15,567 nucleotides of DNA from an uncultured Duncaniella sp. (GTDB lineage: Bacteria; Bacteroidota; Bacteroidia; Bacteroidales; Muribaculaceae). The stretch lies in NCBI GenBank assembly GCA_910577335.1, contig CAJTMJ010000055.1, positions 1 to 15,567 on the forward strand, in the 5' to 3' direction. Position numbers and translations under genes: made by a program. The notes beneath the pieces were generated by a model. It saw only the letters and a list, made by a program, of their open reading frames with translations. It had not been told where the DNA came from and ran no database searches. Of this stretch, positions 1 through 8,370 are shown piece by piece (the first letter of the stretch is position 1; the number at the start of each line of letters is the position of its first letter).

Positions 1-215
1 CTGAAAATTAAGTGTTTAACAGCATAAATTTAATTTTTGTCATCTACTAAAAAAAAGTTTAAATCAGTTCATTTTTTTAATTTCCACAAAGATATAAATA
101 ATTAGTTCACAATACAAATATTTGCTCCACATATCACAGGTATTAATTCATACAATAAAATCGTAATCGAATACGTTAATCCTGTAACAATACCTCTAAT
201 TGAATTATCATATAA
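1..215. other. AT-rich intergenic spacer at left edge
   Basis: This stretch is very AT-rich and has no open reading frame I can support. It contains a leftward promoter (87-118) that serves a gene outside the window. I could not find a clear TAnnTTTG element in front of the plus-strand gene that starts at 216. That gene also lacks a Shine-Dalgarno sequence, which is common in Bacteroidota. Confidence 0.6.
87..118 (-). promoter_or_regulatory. Bacteroidota-type promoter pointing left
   Basis: Read on the minus strand, there is TTTG (118-115), then exactly 20 bases, then TATCTTTG (94-87). This matches both boxes of the known Bacteroidota sigma-ABfr consensus (TTTG about -33 and TAnnTTTG about -7). 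Transcription would start near base 80 and run leftward out of the window. It implies a divergent gene on the minus strand just beyond the left edge. The sequence match is seen directly; the activity is inferred. Confidence 0.7.
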
Positions 216-1133
216 ATGAAAAGATATATCATCCCTGTGGTATTTTTTGTCACAGTGATATTCCAAGTATTGGCAGATTCCAAGAATGACCCCGTTTTAA
301 TGACCATCAATGGAAAGGATGTGCATCAAAGCGAATTTGAATACTTGTACAATAAAAATAAACTTCAACAGGCACAACCGCAGAGTTTTGATGAATATCT
401 TGAAATGTTCATTGTATATAAACTCAAGGTGGCAGATGCGGAAGCTGCCGGAATCGACACTACCTCAACTTTCCGCAACGAACTTAGAGGATATTTTAAA
501 GACCTTGCACTCCCATATCTCAGCGAGCATACGCAGCTAACCGATGATAACATATTCGACCAACTCGCCGATAAAGAGTCTGAATTCAAAAATATAATGA
601 ATGAATATCATGATGGCATTCTTCTATTTGAAATAAGCAACCGCAATGTCTGGGAAAAGTCAGTCACAGACAAAACAGGGCTTGAAAACTACTTCCGGTC
701 AAATATATCAGCATATAAATGGGATGAACCTCACTATAAGGGATATGTGATATACGCCCCAAATGATTCATTGGCAAATGAAGCCGACATATTCCTAAAC
801 AACACAAAACCCCACCCCGACTCTCTAACTACTGTTTTACGAGCAAACTTTGGCAGAGATATAAAGGCTGAAAAAGTCATAACAGCCCGTGGAGAAAACC
901 CGATAGTGGATCATATAGCATTTTCCGGAGAGTCACCCGAACCCAAAGGCAGATGGAATGTTTGGTTTGGATATATGGGTCGCATAATAAATGCACCCGA
1001 AGAGGCTGCGGATGTACGGGGTCCCGTCACTTCCGATTATCAGCAACTACTTGAGAAAAAATGGGTTGAAAAGCTTAGGAAGAAATACCCTGTAAAGCTT
1101 AACAAAAAAGTCATACGACAGTTAAGAAAATAG
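216..1133 (+). CDS. SurA-like periplasmic chaperone lacking the PPIase domain
   Basis: This 305-residue protein is probably secreted to the periplasm. Residues 1-20 form a signal peptide with a basic start, a hydrophobic core and a cut near VLA-DS. Residues 26-105 resemble the N-terminal chaperone segment of Bacteroidota SurA/PpiC proteins, including VLMTINGK, SEFEYLYNK and a YKLKV helix. Residues 122-170 resemble the segment that in full-length relatives follows the isomerase domain (NEYHDGILLFEIS, VWEKS, YKWDEPHYKG). Only about 16 residues lie between the two, so the parvulin domain is absent. Family members with that domain are roughly 450-520 residues. It may chaperone outer-membrane or secreted proteins without isomerase activity. 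The start is the ATG after the AT-rich spacer. The flippase gene follows 46 bases downstream on the same strand. Family assignment is fairly sure; function is inferred. Confidence 0.8.
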   Translation: MKRYIIPVVFFVTVIFQVLADSKNDPVLMTINGKDVHQSEFEYLYNKNKLQQAQPQSFDEYLEMFIVYKLKVADAEAAGIDTTSTFRNELRGYFKDLALPYLSEHTQLTDDNIFDQLADKESEFKNIMNEYHDGILLFEISNRNVWEKSVTDKTGLENYFRSNISAYKWDEPHYKGYVIYAPNDSLANEADIFLNNTKPHPDSLTTVLRANFGRDIKAEKVITARGENPIVDHIAFSGESPEPKGRWNVWFGYMGRIINAPEEAADVRGPVTSDYQQLLEKKWVEKLRKKYPVKLNKKVIRQLRK

Positions 1134-1179
1134 TCTAAAATTATTTTTAACATCTGAATCACGTCCACATACTATATTT

Positions 1180-2691
1180 ATGAGCGGCAATAGACTGATT
1201 GTGAAAAATACATTCTTCCTGTATGTCAGAATGTTTCTGACTATGGGCATTAGTCTGTATGCCAGTCGTATTGTGCTACAGCAGCTCGGAGTGGAGGATT
1301 TCGGTGTATATAGCGTGGTGGGAAGCCTGTCGATGTTTTTCCTGTTTCTCAACTATGGCGTTTCAACTGCCATACAGCGTTTTTTAGCATACGAGATAGG
1401 TATCAAAAACGACGAAGGTCTTCAAAAATGTTTCTCCTCGGGAATTGTGGTCACTATTCTTATATGTGTAGTGCTGGTTGTAGTCGGAGAAATCGCAGGT
1501 GTGTTTGCAATCGGTCACCTGCTTGACATACCACCGGGGCGTGAGGATGATGCCCTGTTTGTATACCAGTTCTCGCTATTGATGATAGTTATAGAGCTAT
1601 TCAGATCATGTTTTCAAAACCTTATTCTCGCATACGAGAAAATGTCGTTTTTTGCATATCTGTCAATAGCGGAAGCTGTCCTGAAACTGACTGTTGTATC
1701 CCTATTAGCCATATTCGGCGGTGATAAGTTACGCATATACGTGATTCTGCTGACCTGTTCAAGCCTTATAATATTGATATGTTATGTGGTCTACTCCCGT
1801 ATTAACTTCCCTTCTGTTAAAATAACTATCAGAGGTGGCAGGGAACGATTAAGATCTATAATATCATTCACCGGCTGGAACACTCTTTCAAGCTTTGCCG
1901 ACCTCTGCTACATGCAAGGATTGAACATAGTGCTGAATATGTTCTACGGAGTAGTTTTAAACGCAGCTATGGGTGTGACTAATCAGGTTAAGACAGCTGT
2001 GTTGACCTTCTCTAAAAATGTACAGTTCGCTGCAAATCCCCACATTATAAAAGAATTTGCCAAAGGGGAATATGAGAACTTCTCAAATCTCATATATGGA
2101 ATATCCAGAATATCATTTTTGGTTCTTTTTCTCCCGGGGCTCCCCATTATGCTGAATACTCACACGATACTTTCTCTATGGTTGACTGTGATTCCATCCT
2201 ACACAGAAATATTCATTCGGCTGATGATATGTTTCGCCCTCATAGATTCTTTGGTCGGTCCATTGTGGATAGGTATGCAAGCCACCGGAAAAATAAAGGC
2301 ATATCAGATTACCACGAGTCTTATTTGGATAGCGATACTCCCCACGACATATATAATCTTTAAAAACGGCGGCTCCCCTCAGTGGGTGATTCTAACTCAA
2401 ATAATATTCAGCTTTATACTTATAATAGTGAGATTATCATTTGCGCATAAGCAGTGCCATATACCGATAAAATCATATATTACACGTGTAGCTATACCGC
2501 TCGTTAAAACCATGTCGGTATCAGCGATATTACCCGTAGTAGCAGCTTACCTTTTGACCGGTATATCATCATTGATTGTGACAACTATTCTGACATTGGT
2601 ATCCTTGCCGGTCGCAACCTACTATCTCGGACTCACCGCTAAAGAACGGACACAAGTACTCGGACTGATTAAATTTAAGCTAAATCACTGA
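1180..2691 (+). CDS. Wzx-like polysaccharide flippase (MOP superfamily)
   Basis: This 503-residue protein is almost entirely hydrophobic helices joined by short loops, with an estimated 12-14 membrane spans. It fits the inner-membrane oligosaccharide flippases that move undecaprenyl-linked repeat units to the periplasmic face. The N-terminus (NRLIVKNTFFLYVRM, then SRIVLQQLGVEDFGVYSVVG at about residues 29-48) matches the opening of the common Bacteroidales polysaccharide-biosynthesis flippase. Length is normal for the family. The next genes on the other strand encode Wzy-, Wzc- and Wza-like proteins, which supports a Wzx role. The sugar specificity cannot be read from sequence. Its stop codon overlaps the end of the convergent polymerase gene by 7 bases. 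There is no clear promoter in the 46 bases upstream, so it may be read through from the chaperone gene. Confidence 0.88.
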   Translation: MSGNRLIVKNTFFLYVRMFLTMGISLYASRIVLQQLGVEDFGVYSVVGSLSMFFLFLNYGVSTAIQRFLAYEIGIKNDEGLQKCFSSGIVVTILICVVLVVVGEIAGVFAIGHLLDIPPGREDDALFVYQFSLLMIVIELFRSCFQNLILAYEKMSFFAYLSIAEAVLKLTVVSLLAIFGGDKLRIYVILLTCSSLIILICYVVYSRINFPSVKITIRGGRERLRSIISFTGWNTLSSFADLCYMQGLNIVLNMFYGVVLNAAMGVTNQVKTAVLTFSKNVQFAANPHIIKEFAKGEYENFSNLIYGISRISFLVLFLPGLPIMLNTHTILSLWLTVIPSYTEIFIRLMICFALIDSLVGPLWIGMQATGKIKAYQITTSLIWIAILPTTYIIFKNGGSPQWVILTQIIFSFILIIVRLSFAHKQCHIPIKSYITRVAIPLVKTMSVSAILPVVAAYLLTGISSLIVTTILTLVSLPVATYYLGLTAKERTQVLGLIKFKLNH

Positions 2692-4001
2692 CCTTTCAGA
2701 TTGCGCATCTCTTCCGTTCTCCCCTCTCTGTAAGCCAAACCTGTCATGGCTATGTAAAATAGGATGAAGCAATAGGGATATAAACGAAATGAGTCATTAT
2801 ATAGCATCGACATAGCAATCAATAGATACAGGTATAAGCGTATGTTCCATGCAAATGTAAATCTGTCACCGGTCTGGACGATTGTAATCAAATTAATTAG
2901 CAGCCATATAAGTCCTATCACCCCCAATTGCACGATGATAAAAAACAACAGCGGGCGCGAGCCTTGAAGAAACCAGTTGTTTTTCCTTGCAAATGACGTC
3001 TGACCTATGACCGACGCACCCTTAAACTGCCCCACTCCTGCACCTAACCAAATCTTACCCCCTGTATCGTCAAGAATAACAGGTGCAAGCACAAGTTTTG
3101 AAATTCGGGGTATGTCAACCGCCCACACGTTGTCGGTTTCAATCTCCTGATCCTGTACCTTCATAGCCACATCGATAAGATAATCAATATCCTCACCGAT
3201 GAAATAATTATACATATTGTCTTCCGTGAACACATCTCCCGCATCGGTATCAACCACGTATGAATACACAGTCACGGAGGCAATAGAAAGCACTATTATT
3301 ATCGGGAACATCTTCATCGCTTTAAGCACTATATCCCGGTCGATCTTCACGAGTAAGATAAAATAGAATACGAAGAGGACAAGACTTATCTTTGTCTCAT
3401 TCAAAAACGTGGGATAAAGCAAGAATACCAATAGGAAATTCTTTCTGATATTCATAAAATATGACAACTCGCAATCCCACCGTCTAATCATAAGATAAAA
3501 TGAGATGAAATATATGAGTACGGATATAGTACCCGAAGCGCCCTCTCCCATGCTGCCGCCTACATAATCACCCGGACCATATTTAAAAAATTGCCAAGTA
3601 ACGCAGACTGTCTGTAGTGATAGAAATACCAACAACTGTCGGTCAAACGACCTTTCAAATCGTTCCGAGTATTTCGACAGCAATAACATCCTTATGACAG
3701 GAGCCGCCAATAAAAGACCTATGAAATCTCTCGAACCGTTAAAGATGGTAACGATCCCCTGCCGATTGAGCACAGCTGAAAACAGCAATATCAGCAGAAA
3801 TGAAATAACTATATACACATCTCGCCGGCTGCGCAACGCATATAGTCCAAGCACAAGAAACACAAAGTCGGCAAACAGGAACACGAACGAACGCACATGT
3901 TCCAATCCCGGCACAAGCTCATCCTGAACAAATCCCCAGCACAAAGATAGCCACAGGAATGCGGACAGCAAGCATGTATATATCTTGTACTTCTCAATCA
4001 T
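2685..4001 (-). CDS. Wzy-like O-antigen/capsule polymerase
   Basis: This 438-residue polytopic membrane protein has an estimated 10-12 helices. A large soluble loop at about residues 250-345 is probably periplasmic. This layout is typical of Wzy polymerases and O-antigen ligases, which diverge too far in sequence for sharp motifs. Visible family-like pieces are GSRDF at 89-93, GGSMGEGASG at 148-157, NETK at 201-204 after a helix, and IWLGAGVGQFKG at 317-328 at the end of the large loop. It would join lipid-linked repeat units in the periplasm. It is the last gene of the minus-strand run, 14 bases after the Wzc-like gene, and such a chain-length regulator is its expected partner. It could instead be an O-antigen ligase (WaaL-like), but the adjacent Wzc favours polymerase. 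Its 3' end overlaps the flippase gene. Confidence 0.78.
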   Translation of the reverse strand: MIEKYKIYTCLLSAFLWLSLCWGFVQDELVPGLEHVRSFVFLFADFVFLVLGLYALRSRRDVYIVISFLLILLFSAVLNRQGIVTIFNGSRDFIGLLLAAPVIRMLLLSKYSERFERSFDRQLLVFLSLQTVCVTWQFFKYGPGDYVGGSMGEGASGTISVLIYFISFYLMIRRWDCELSYFMNIRKNFLLVFLLYPTFLNETKISLVLFVFYFILLVKIDRDIVLKAMKMFPIIIVLSIASVTVYSYVVDTDAGDVFTEDNMYNYFIGEDIDYLIDVAMKVQDQEIETDNVWAVDIPRISKLVLAPVILDDTGGKIWLGAGVGQFKGASVIGQTSFARKNNWFLQGSRPLLFFIIVQLGVIGLIWLLINLITIVQTGDRFTFAWNIRLYLYLLIAMSMLYNDSFRLYPYCFILFYIAMTGLAYREGRTEEMRNLKGQ

Positions 4002-4015
4002 AAGGTTGCCACCGA

Positions 4016-6313
4016 TTATTTATGCGAGGAAACGGCATTGCCATAGCCATATCCGTACCCTCTCTTCACCTTCGTGCCATTAACCACTACCGACATATTC
4101 TTAAGTCGCTTATCTTCATATATACTTTCTATGAATTTAAGGTCGGAAAGGCTGCTGTGATTAATTCGAGTCACATAAATTACCGCATCGGCTATACGGT
4201 TAAGAGTGAATGTGTCGCTGACCATACCCACAGGAGCGGAATCGACAATTATGTAATCGTAACGGTTACGCAACACAGCGAAAAGCTCCTCGACTTTTGT
4301 AGAGGTCAGCAGTTCGGCAGGATTTGGAGGTATGGGACCTGCCACAATCACATCAAGATTATTAAATCCCGGCACAGGGCGAATTATCGAATCCAAATTC
4401 ATGTCTGATTCGGCTAAATATGACGTTAGACCTACTGAATCAGGTATCTCAAGATAGTTCGCAACCTGCGGTTTACGAATATCCATACCCACCAACAACA
4501 CCCTCTTGCCTTGTAACAATGAAAGTGATGCAGCAAGATTTATAGCAATGAAAGTCTTACCTTCTCCCGATTGTGTGGATGTGAGCAATACCACCTTATC
4601 CTCCTTATGATTAAGCATAAACTGAAGATTTGAGCGAAGAAGGCGGAACAATTCATTGGATGACGACGAATCCTTGTCAGCCACGACAAGACTGCGCCCG
4701 GAACCATCCTGACACATCTCCCCAAGTATGGGAACCGACAGATTTTTTTCAACATCGTCACGGGAGTCAATCTTATCACGCAACAATCGGTATAGATAAA
4801 TCCCGACCGGTGGGATGCACAAGCCAATAAAGAAACATATCACTAAAATCCACTTAGCCGAGAGTCCGAGAGGCTCCGTGAGTGTGAATGCTTCATCGAT
4901 TATCACACCCTTAGGCACTGAATTTGCCAACAGCATGGCATTCTCCTCCTGACGTTGGAGCAAGAACAGATAAAGTTGCTGCTTCACCTCTTGCTGTCGT
5001 TTCATGTTCAGGAACTCTCGCTCCTGAGTGGGGATATTACTGAGTTTGCTATCCGCTCCAGATTTTTCCTTCCGCAATTCAGCCAACTGTATACGGGCGC
5101 CATCGTATGCCTTGGAGACAGACGAAAGTATGTTTGTCCGCATCAAGTCTATCTGCTTGTTTAGCTGCTTCAAGGCATAATTATGCTCTTTCGCATTGCG
5201 TTTCAGGTTTTCACGGCGAAGCACAAGCTCATTGTATTCTTTGATACCCTCCTGCATCTCCTGATTGTTGATAGTCAAGGGTATCATATCGTATGCGTTC
5301 GCTGAATTTTCAAGGAAATCACGAGTCATTTTAAGTATTTCCATATCTGTTTCAGCCTCAAGCAATTCAGCCTCTAACCTACCCTTCTTTTCAGTCTGAT
5401 AGGTCGCTTCCGCAACGACATCTATTATTTTATTGTTTTCCTTATATTTCTGTATATCGGATTCTGCGATATTCAGGTCGTGGGCCAATAACTCTATTCT
5501 ATCTTTAAGAAATATAGCTGTTTTCTCTGCCTGCTGGTTCTTTTCCACTATACCTCTGTCGTTGTATTTAGACATCACGGCATTAAGTATAGCCCTGCCA
5601 TAATCGGAATTAGGCACATCAAAAGCGAGTGATATGACATTGCTTTTCCTGCTCGGAATATCGACTTCTATATCCCGGCTTAAATCCTCTGCGGCACGGT
5701 CGTAACCGGCAAAAAGGATCTTGCTGCTAACCTCTTCCCCCTTAGGGAAACTTAAGGTTGTCTCCACTGTAAAGTCTCCGTAAATAGTCTTCACGACAGC
5801 TGGGAGTGTCACATTTTTAAGCTTTGCAACAGTATGGCGTTTCGCTTTGGCAGTAATATCTGCCATACCGTTTTTCTTTACCTTTACTTTAAACACCACC
5901 ACTGTGCGCAAGGTATCGGCGACAGCCGGAGCAGTAACGTCAATGGGAAATTCGGGATATGCGAGATGCGACTTCAAGAAACCGTCACGCACATAATGTG
6001 TCTTATTGGTCTGCAACTCTTCAGCCACATCACGATATAGAGAATGAGAACTTATGACAAAGATTTCATCATCCACATAACCGTTAGAGCCGAACAGCCG
6101 ATCCAGGCCACCAAAACTTGCCATCGGATTAGTGTTCTCCTGTTGAATAAGCACATTAGCACGCACTGCAAGCTCGTCCGGGTTGATACGGCAATACACT
6201 ATTCCCAACAGGCAACATACCACTACCGATATGACAAAATAGTACCATTTTAAAATATAGGTGCGCAACAACGCCCTCACATCTATATAATCTGATGAAT
6301 TTTTTATTGCCAT
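4016..6313 (-). CDS. Wzc-like polysaccharide co-polymerase and tyrosine autokinase
   Basis: This 765-residue inner-membrane protein controls polysaccharide chain length and links the polymerase to the export pore. A first membrane helix lies at about residues 22-42. A periplasmic Wzz region and a long coiled-coil stretch (about 255-455) follow, then a GNVR-type segment with PTQEREFLNMKRQQE at 428-442. The second helix is at about 486-508. The cytoplasmic BY-kinase domain has Walker A SGEGKT (582-587, Lys586), Walker A' LLVGMDIRKP (606-615, Asp611) and Walker B IIVDSAP (688-694, Asp691). The C-terminal tail has a short tyrosine cluster, GYGYGYG, with Tyr753, 755 and 757 as likely autophosphorylation sites. 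Length is as expected for fused Wzz-kinase proteins. One base separates it from the upstream Wza-like gene, so the two are surely co-transcribed. Confidence 0.95.
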   Translation of the reverse strand: MAIKNSSDYIDVRALLRTYILKWYYFVISVVVCCLLGIVYCRINPDELAVRANVLIQQENTNPMASFGGLDRLFGSNGYVDDEIFVISSHSLYRDVAEELQTNKTHYVRDGFLKSHLAYPEFPIDVTAPAVADTLRTVVVFKVKVKKNGMADITAKAKRHTVAKLKNVTLPAVVKTIYGDFTVETTLSFPKGEEVSSKILFAGYDRAAEDLSRDIEVDIPSRKSNVISLAFDVPNSDYGRAILNAVMSKYNDRGIVEKNQQAEKTAIFLKDRIELLAHDLNIAESDIQKYKENNKIIDVVAEATYQTEKKGRLEAELLEAETDMEILKMTRDFLENSANAYDMIPLTINNQEMQEGIKEYNELVLRRENLKRNAKEHNYALKQLNKQIDLMRTNILSSVSKAYDGARIQLAELRKEKSGADSKLSNIPTQEREFLNMKRQQEVKQQLYLFLLQRQEENAMLLANSVPKGVIIDEAFTLTEPLGLSAKWILVICFFIGLCIPPVGIYLYRLLRDKIDSRDDVEKNLSVPILGEMCQDGSGRSLVVADKDSSSSNELFRLLRSNLQFMLNHKEDKVVLLTSTQSGEGKTFIAINLAASLSLLQGKRVLLVGMDIRKPQVANYLEIPDSVGLTSYLAESDMNLDSIIRPVPGFNNLDVIVAGPIPPNPAELLTSTKVEELFAVLRNRYDYIIVDSAPVGMVSDTFTLNRIADAVIYVTRINHSSLSDLKFIESIYEDKRLKNMSVVVNGTKVKRGYGYGYGNAVSSHK

Positions 6314-6314
6314 C

Positions 6315-7118
6315 TTACTTAACTGTTAAAGCGATTACAAGAGATGCAATCACCGATGCCGCACTTACCACAGTGGAAACTACTGAAAGCTTGAAAGCAT
6401 TATCCTGATTATACTTGGAATTTGACTGGCGCACATTGTTAGGCTCGACATATATGTAATCGTTCTGCCTTACATAATAATATGGCGACGTAAGCAAATC
6501 TGAGGAGTTTAAATTGACATGCGCATATTTTCTCTCACCGTTTTCTTCCCTTATAATCAGCACATTTGACCTTTCTCCGTATGGAGTCAGGTCACCGGCG
6601 GCTGAGAGAGCGTCAAGAATTGTAAAACGATTGCGTTTAACCGACACTTGCCCCGGTCGAGCCACTTCTCCCGCCACATTCACATTGAAATTCACAAGCT
6701 CCACACGCACCAACGGGTCAGTGACATCCTGAGAAATCTTGGCAGTCAGATCAGCTTGCAATTGTTCCACATCCATACCTGCCACATGCAGTTTACCTAA
6801 TTCAGGGAAATTAATATCACCTTTGCTATCCACAATGTATGTCTGAGCAGAAGGTGACACATACTGCCCGAGAATATTTTTTGTTGCCGGATTGTTTACC
6901 GGCAAATTATATACGGCAGTAACCTCAGGCTCATTTGAAGTCACAGATATGAACAGTTCATCGTCAGGCTGCAATTTCGGCAGGTAATTGTCAACCGGCA
7001 GCGTCCCTTCTTTAACAGTTGAAATATCAGTGAAATATGGTAATACCGTCTTGGATGACCCACACGAAGCCATAACAGCCCCGACAATAATTGTTGAAAC
7101 GAGTAATTTTATATTCAT
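6315..7118 (-). CDS. Wza-like polysaccharide export lipoprotein (OPX family)
   Basis: This 267-residue lipoprotein belongs to the outer polysaccharide export family, which forms the periplasmic and outer-membrane channel for capsule or exopolysaccharide. A type II signal ends in VMASC, with Cys19 the likely lipidated residue. The polysaccharide-export domain covers about residues 45-143, beginning LQPDDELFISVTS. One SLBB/soluble-ligand domain covers about 145-225, with VAGEVARPGQV at 148-158 and ALSAAGDLTPYGER at 170-183. A hydrophobic helix at 244-266 ends the protein, and only a lysine follows it. It is shorter than E. coli Wza (379 residues) and has fewer SLBB repeats, as is usual in Bacteroidota. 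It is the first gene of the wza-wzc-wzy group and has the largest upstream gap in the minus-strand run (142 bases). Confidence 0.93.
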   Translation of the reverse strand: MNIKLLVSTIIVGAVMASCGSSKTVLPYFTDISTVKEGTLPVDNYLPKLQPDDELFISVTSNEPEVTAVYNLPVNNPATKNILGQYVSPSAQTYIVDSKGDINFPELGKLHVAGMDVEQLQADLTAKISQDVTDPLVRVELVNFNVNVAGEVARPGQVSVKRNRFTILDALSAAGDLTPYGERSNVLIIREENGERKYAHVNLNSSDLLTSPYYYVRQNDYIYVEPNNVRQSNSKYNQDNAFKLSVVSTVVSAASVIASLVIALTVK

Positions 7119-7260
7119 AATGTGATGATAGTCCTCTTATTTTCTAATACCATTATTATAATATAAACGACATAACTCTAAGGTTATTATATTACCCATT
7201 ACAATTATACAAAATCTCTTTTTGCAACAAGCCCATGGCAATATCCGAAATCGAATATCG
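7119..7260 (-). other. 142-base spacer ahead of the export genes
   Basis: This AT-rich gap is the widest within the minus-strand run. I see no open reading frame, no strong hairpin and no U-run terminator in it. It is the natural place for an internal promoter for the three export and polymerisation genes, and a weak candidate lies at 7204-7230. Confidence 0.5.
7204..7230 (-). promoter_or_regulatory. Possible internal promoter for the export genes
   Basis: On the minus strand, TTGTTG (7230-7225) is followed after 15 bases by TATAAT (7209-7204), which extends to TATAATTG, one mismatch from TAnnTTTG. The start would lie about 80 bases before the lipoprotein gene. Spacing is short for either the Bacteroidota or the sigma-70 pattern, so this is tentative. 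Confidence 0.3.
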
Positions 7261-8355
7261 CTATTCGTTTCCCGAGGTTATCGCCAAAAGCTTATCGTAG
7301 AGCTGGTCGTTTACTTTGCTTTTTTGATAGGAACAGGCTGTTTGGTAAGCGGCTGAGGAGATGGACTTCTTTGAGCCGTTGTCAAGTGCGAGATATGCGT
7401 TAACTTTCGATACCAGTTCTTTATAATCTCCCGGGGTGAAAAGATAGCCATTTTCCCCATCTCTGACATAACTTGAAGGTCCGCCGATATTTCCTGCTAT
7501 TACCGGCACTCCTGCAGCCATAGCTTCAAGCCCCACCAGTCCGAGACTTTCAGCCTCTCGTTCTGTCGGGAATATCAACAGATCAAATGAGCCATATATT
7601 TCAGGCAAACGTTCATGCTCCACCGCCCCCAAATAAGATATGTGGCTCTCCATTCCCAATTCCCGAATCAGGGATTGCAATTTATCGGATTCAGCCCCTC
7701 GCCCAACCATAACACCACGGCAATCGACACCTTCTTCCCTTAACTTCGAAACTGCTTTCACAAACAAATCCCATCCTTTTCCTTGATCAATACGTGAAAC
7801 AAAGCCCGACACAAAAGGACGATTGTCAGAAAAATCATCCCGTTTTCCCACGAAAAAACATTCATCCACACCGCCTGACGGAGAGACAAAAACATTCTCC
7901 CTCCTTACCCCCGGAAATTCCCGGAGCACCACATTTCTAAAATACGCTGATGGCGCTACAACCAATTTAGCCTTAGGTAAAATTTTAGCAGCCTGATTTT
8001 TCAGCCATTTCTTCAAACGTGTGCCGGGAAGCACGTCGTCGCCATGAACGTTAAACACCAATGGAAGTCTCCGAAACAGCGACACAAAACGTATAGGCAA
8101 AATCGGGAAAGTTACTGTGTGAACATACACCAAATCATATTCATTGAATAGTAATTGCCATGTAAGCTTAGAATAAAATTCAATATATGCCAATATTTTA
8201 GCTGTCACACCGAATCGTTTTCCACGTATAGCTACAAGCTCACATTTCCCGCCGATATTCCTATCGATAACTCCTTCCACAAAACTTCTGACAAAAGTAC
8301 CATACACCGGATCTTTGTCAGAGGGATACATGTTGGAGACTACAAGAATTTTCAT
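7261..8355 (-). CDS. GT4-family glycosyltransferase
   Basis: This 364-residue cytoplasmic or membrane-peripheral retaining glycosyltransferase has the GT-B fold. The N-terminal acceptor domain (about 1-175) opens MKILVVSNMYPSDKDPVYG and includes FNVHGDDVLPG at 101-111, a loop typical of GT4 enzymes. The C-terminal nucleotide-sugar domain has the expected Arg188 and Lys193 in SRIDQGKGWD. It also has the E-x7-E motif as Glu269 and Glu277 in AESLGLVGLEAM, followed by AGVPVIAGNIGG. Length is standard. It should add a sugar to the lipid-linked repeat unit made for the flippase and polymerase genes nearby. Donor and acceptor cannot be told from sequence. It lies 15 bases after the GT2 gene in the same direction. 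Confidence 0.93.
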   Translation of the reverse strand: MKILVVSNMYPSDKDPVYGTFVRSFVEGVIDRNIGGKCELVAIRGKRFGVTAKILAYIEFYSKLTWQLLFNEYDLVYVHTVTFPILPIRFVSLFRRLPLVFNVHGDDVLPGTRLKKWLKNQAAKILPKAKLVVAPSAYFRNVVLREFPGVRRENVFVSPSGGVDECFFVGKRDDFSDNRPFVSGFVSRIDQGKGWDLFVKAVSKLREEGVDCRGVMVGRGAESDKLQSLIRELGMESHISYLGAVEHERLPEIYGSFDLLIFPTEREAESLGLVGLEAMAAGVPVIAGNIGGPSSYVRDGENGYLFTPGDYKELVSKVNAYLALDNGSKKSISSAAYQTACSYQKSKVNDQLYDKLLAITSGNE

Positions 8356-8370
8356 GGCTTAATAACTATC

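Noticed and set aside
4022..4408. A 128-codon open frame on the plus strand.
   Set aside because: It lies wholly antisense to the kinase domain of the Wzc-like gene, whose motifs are clear, and its product has no recognisable features.
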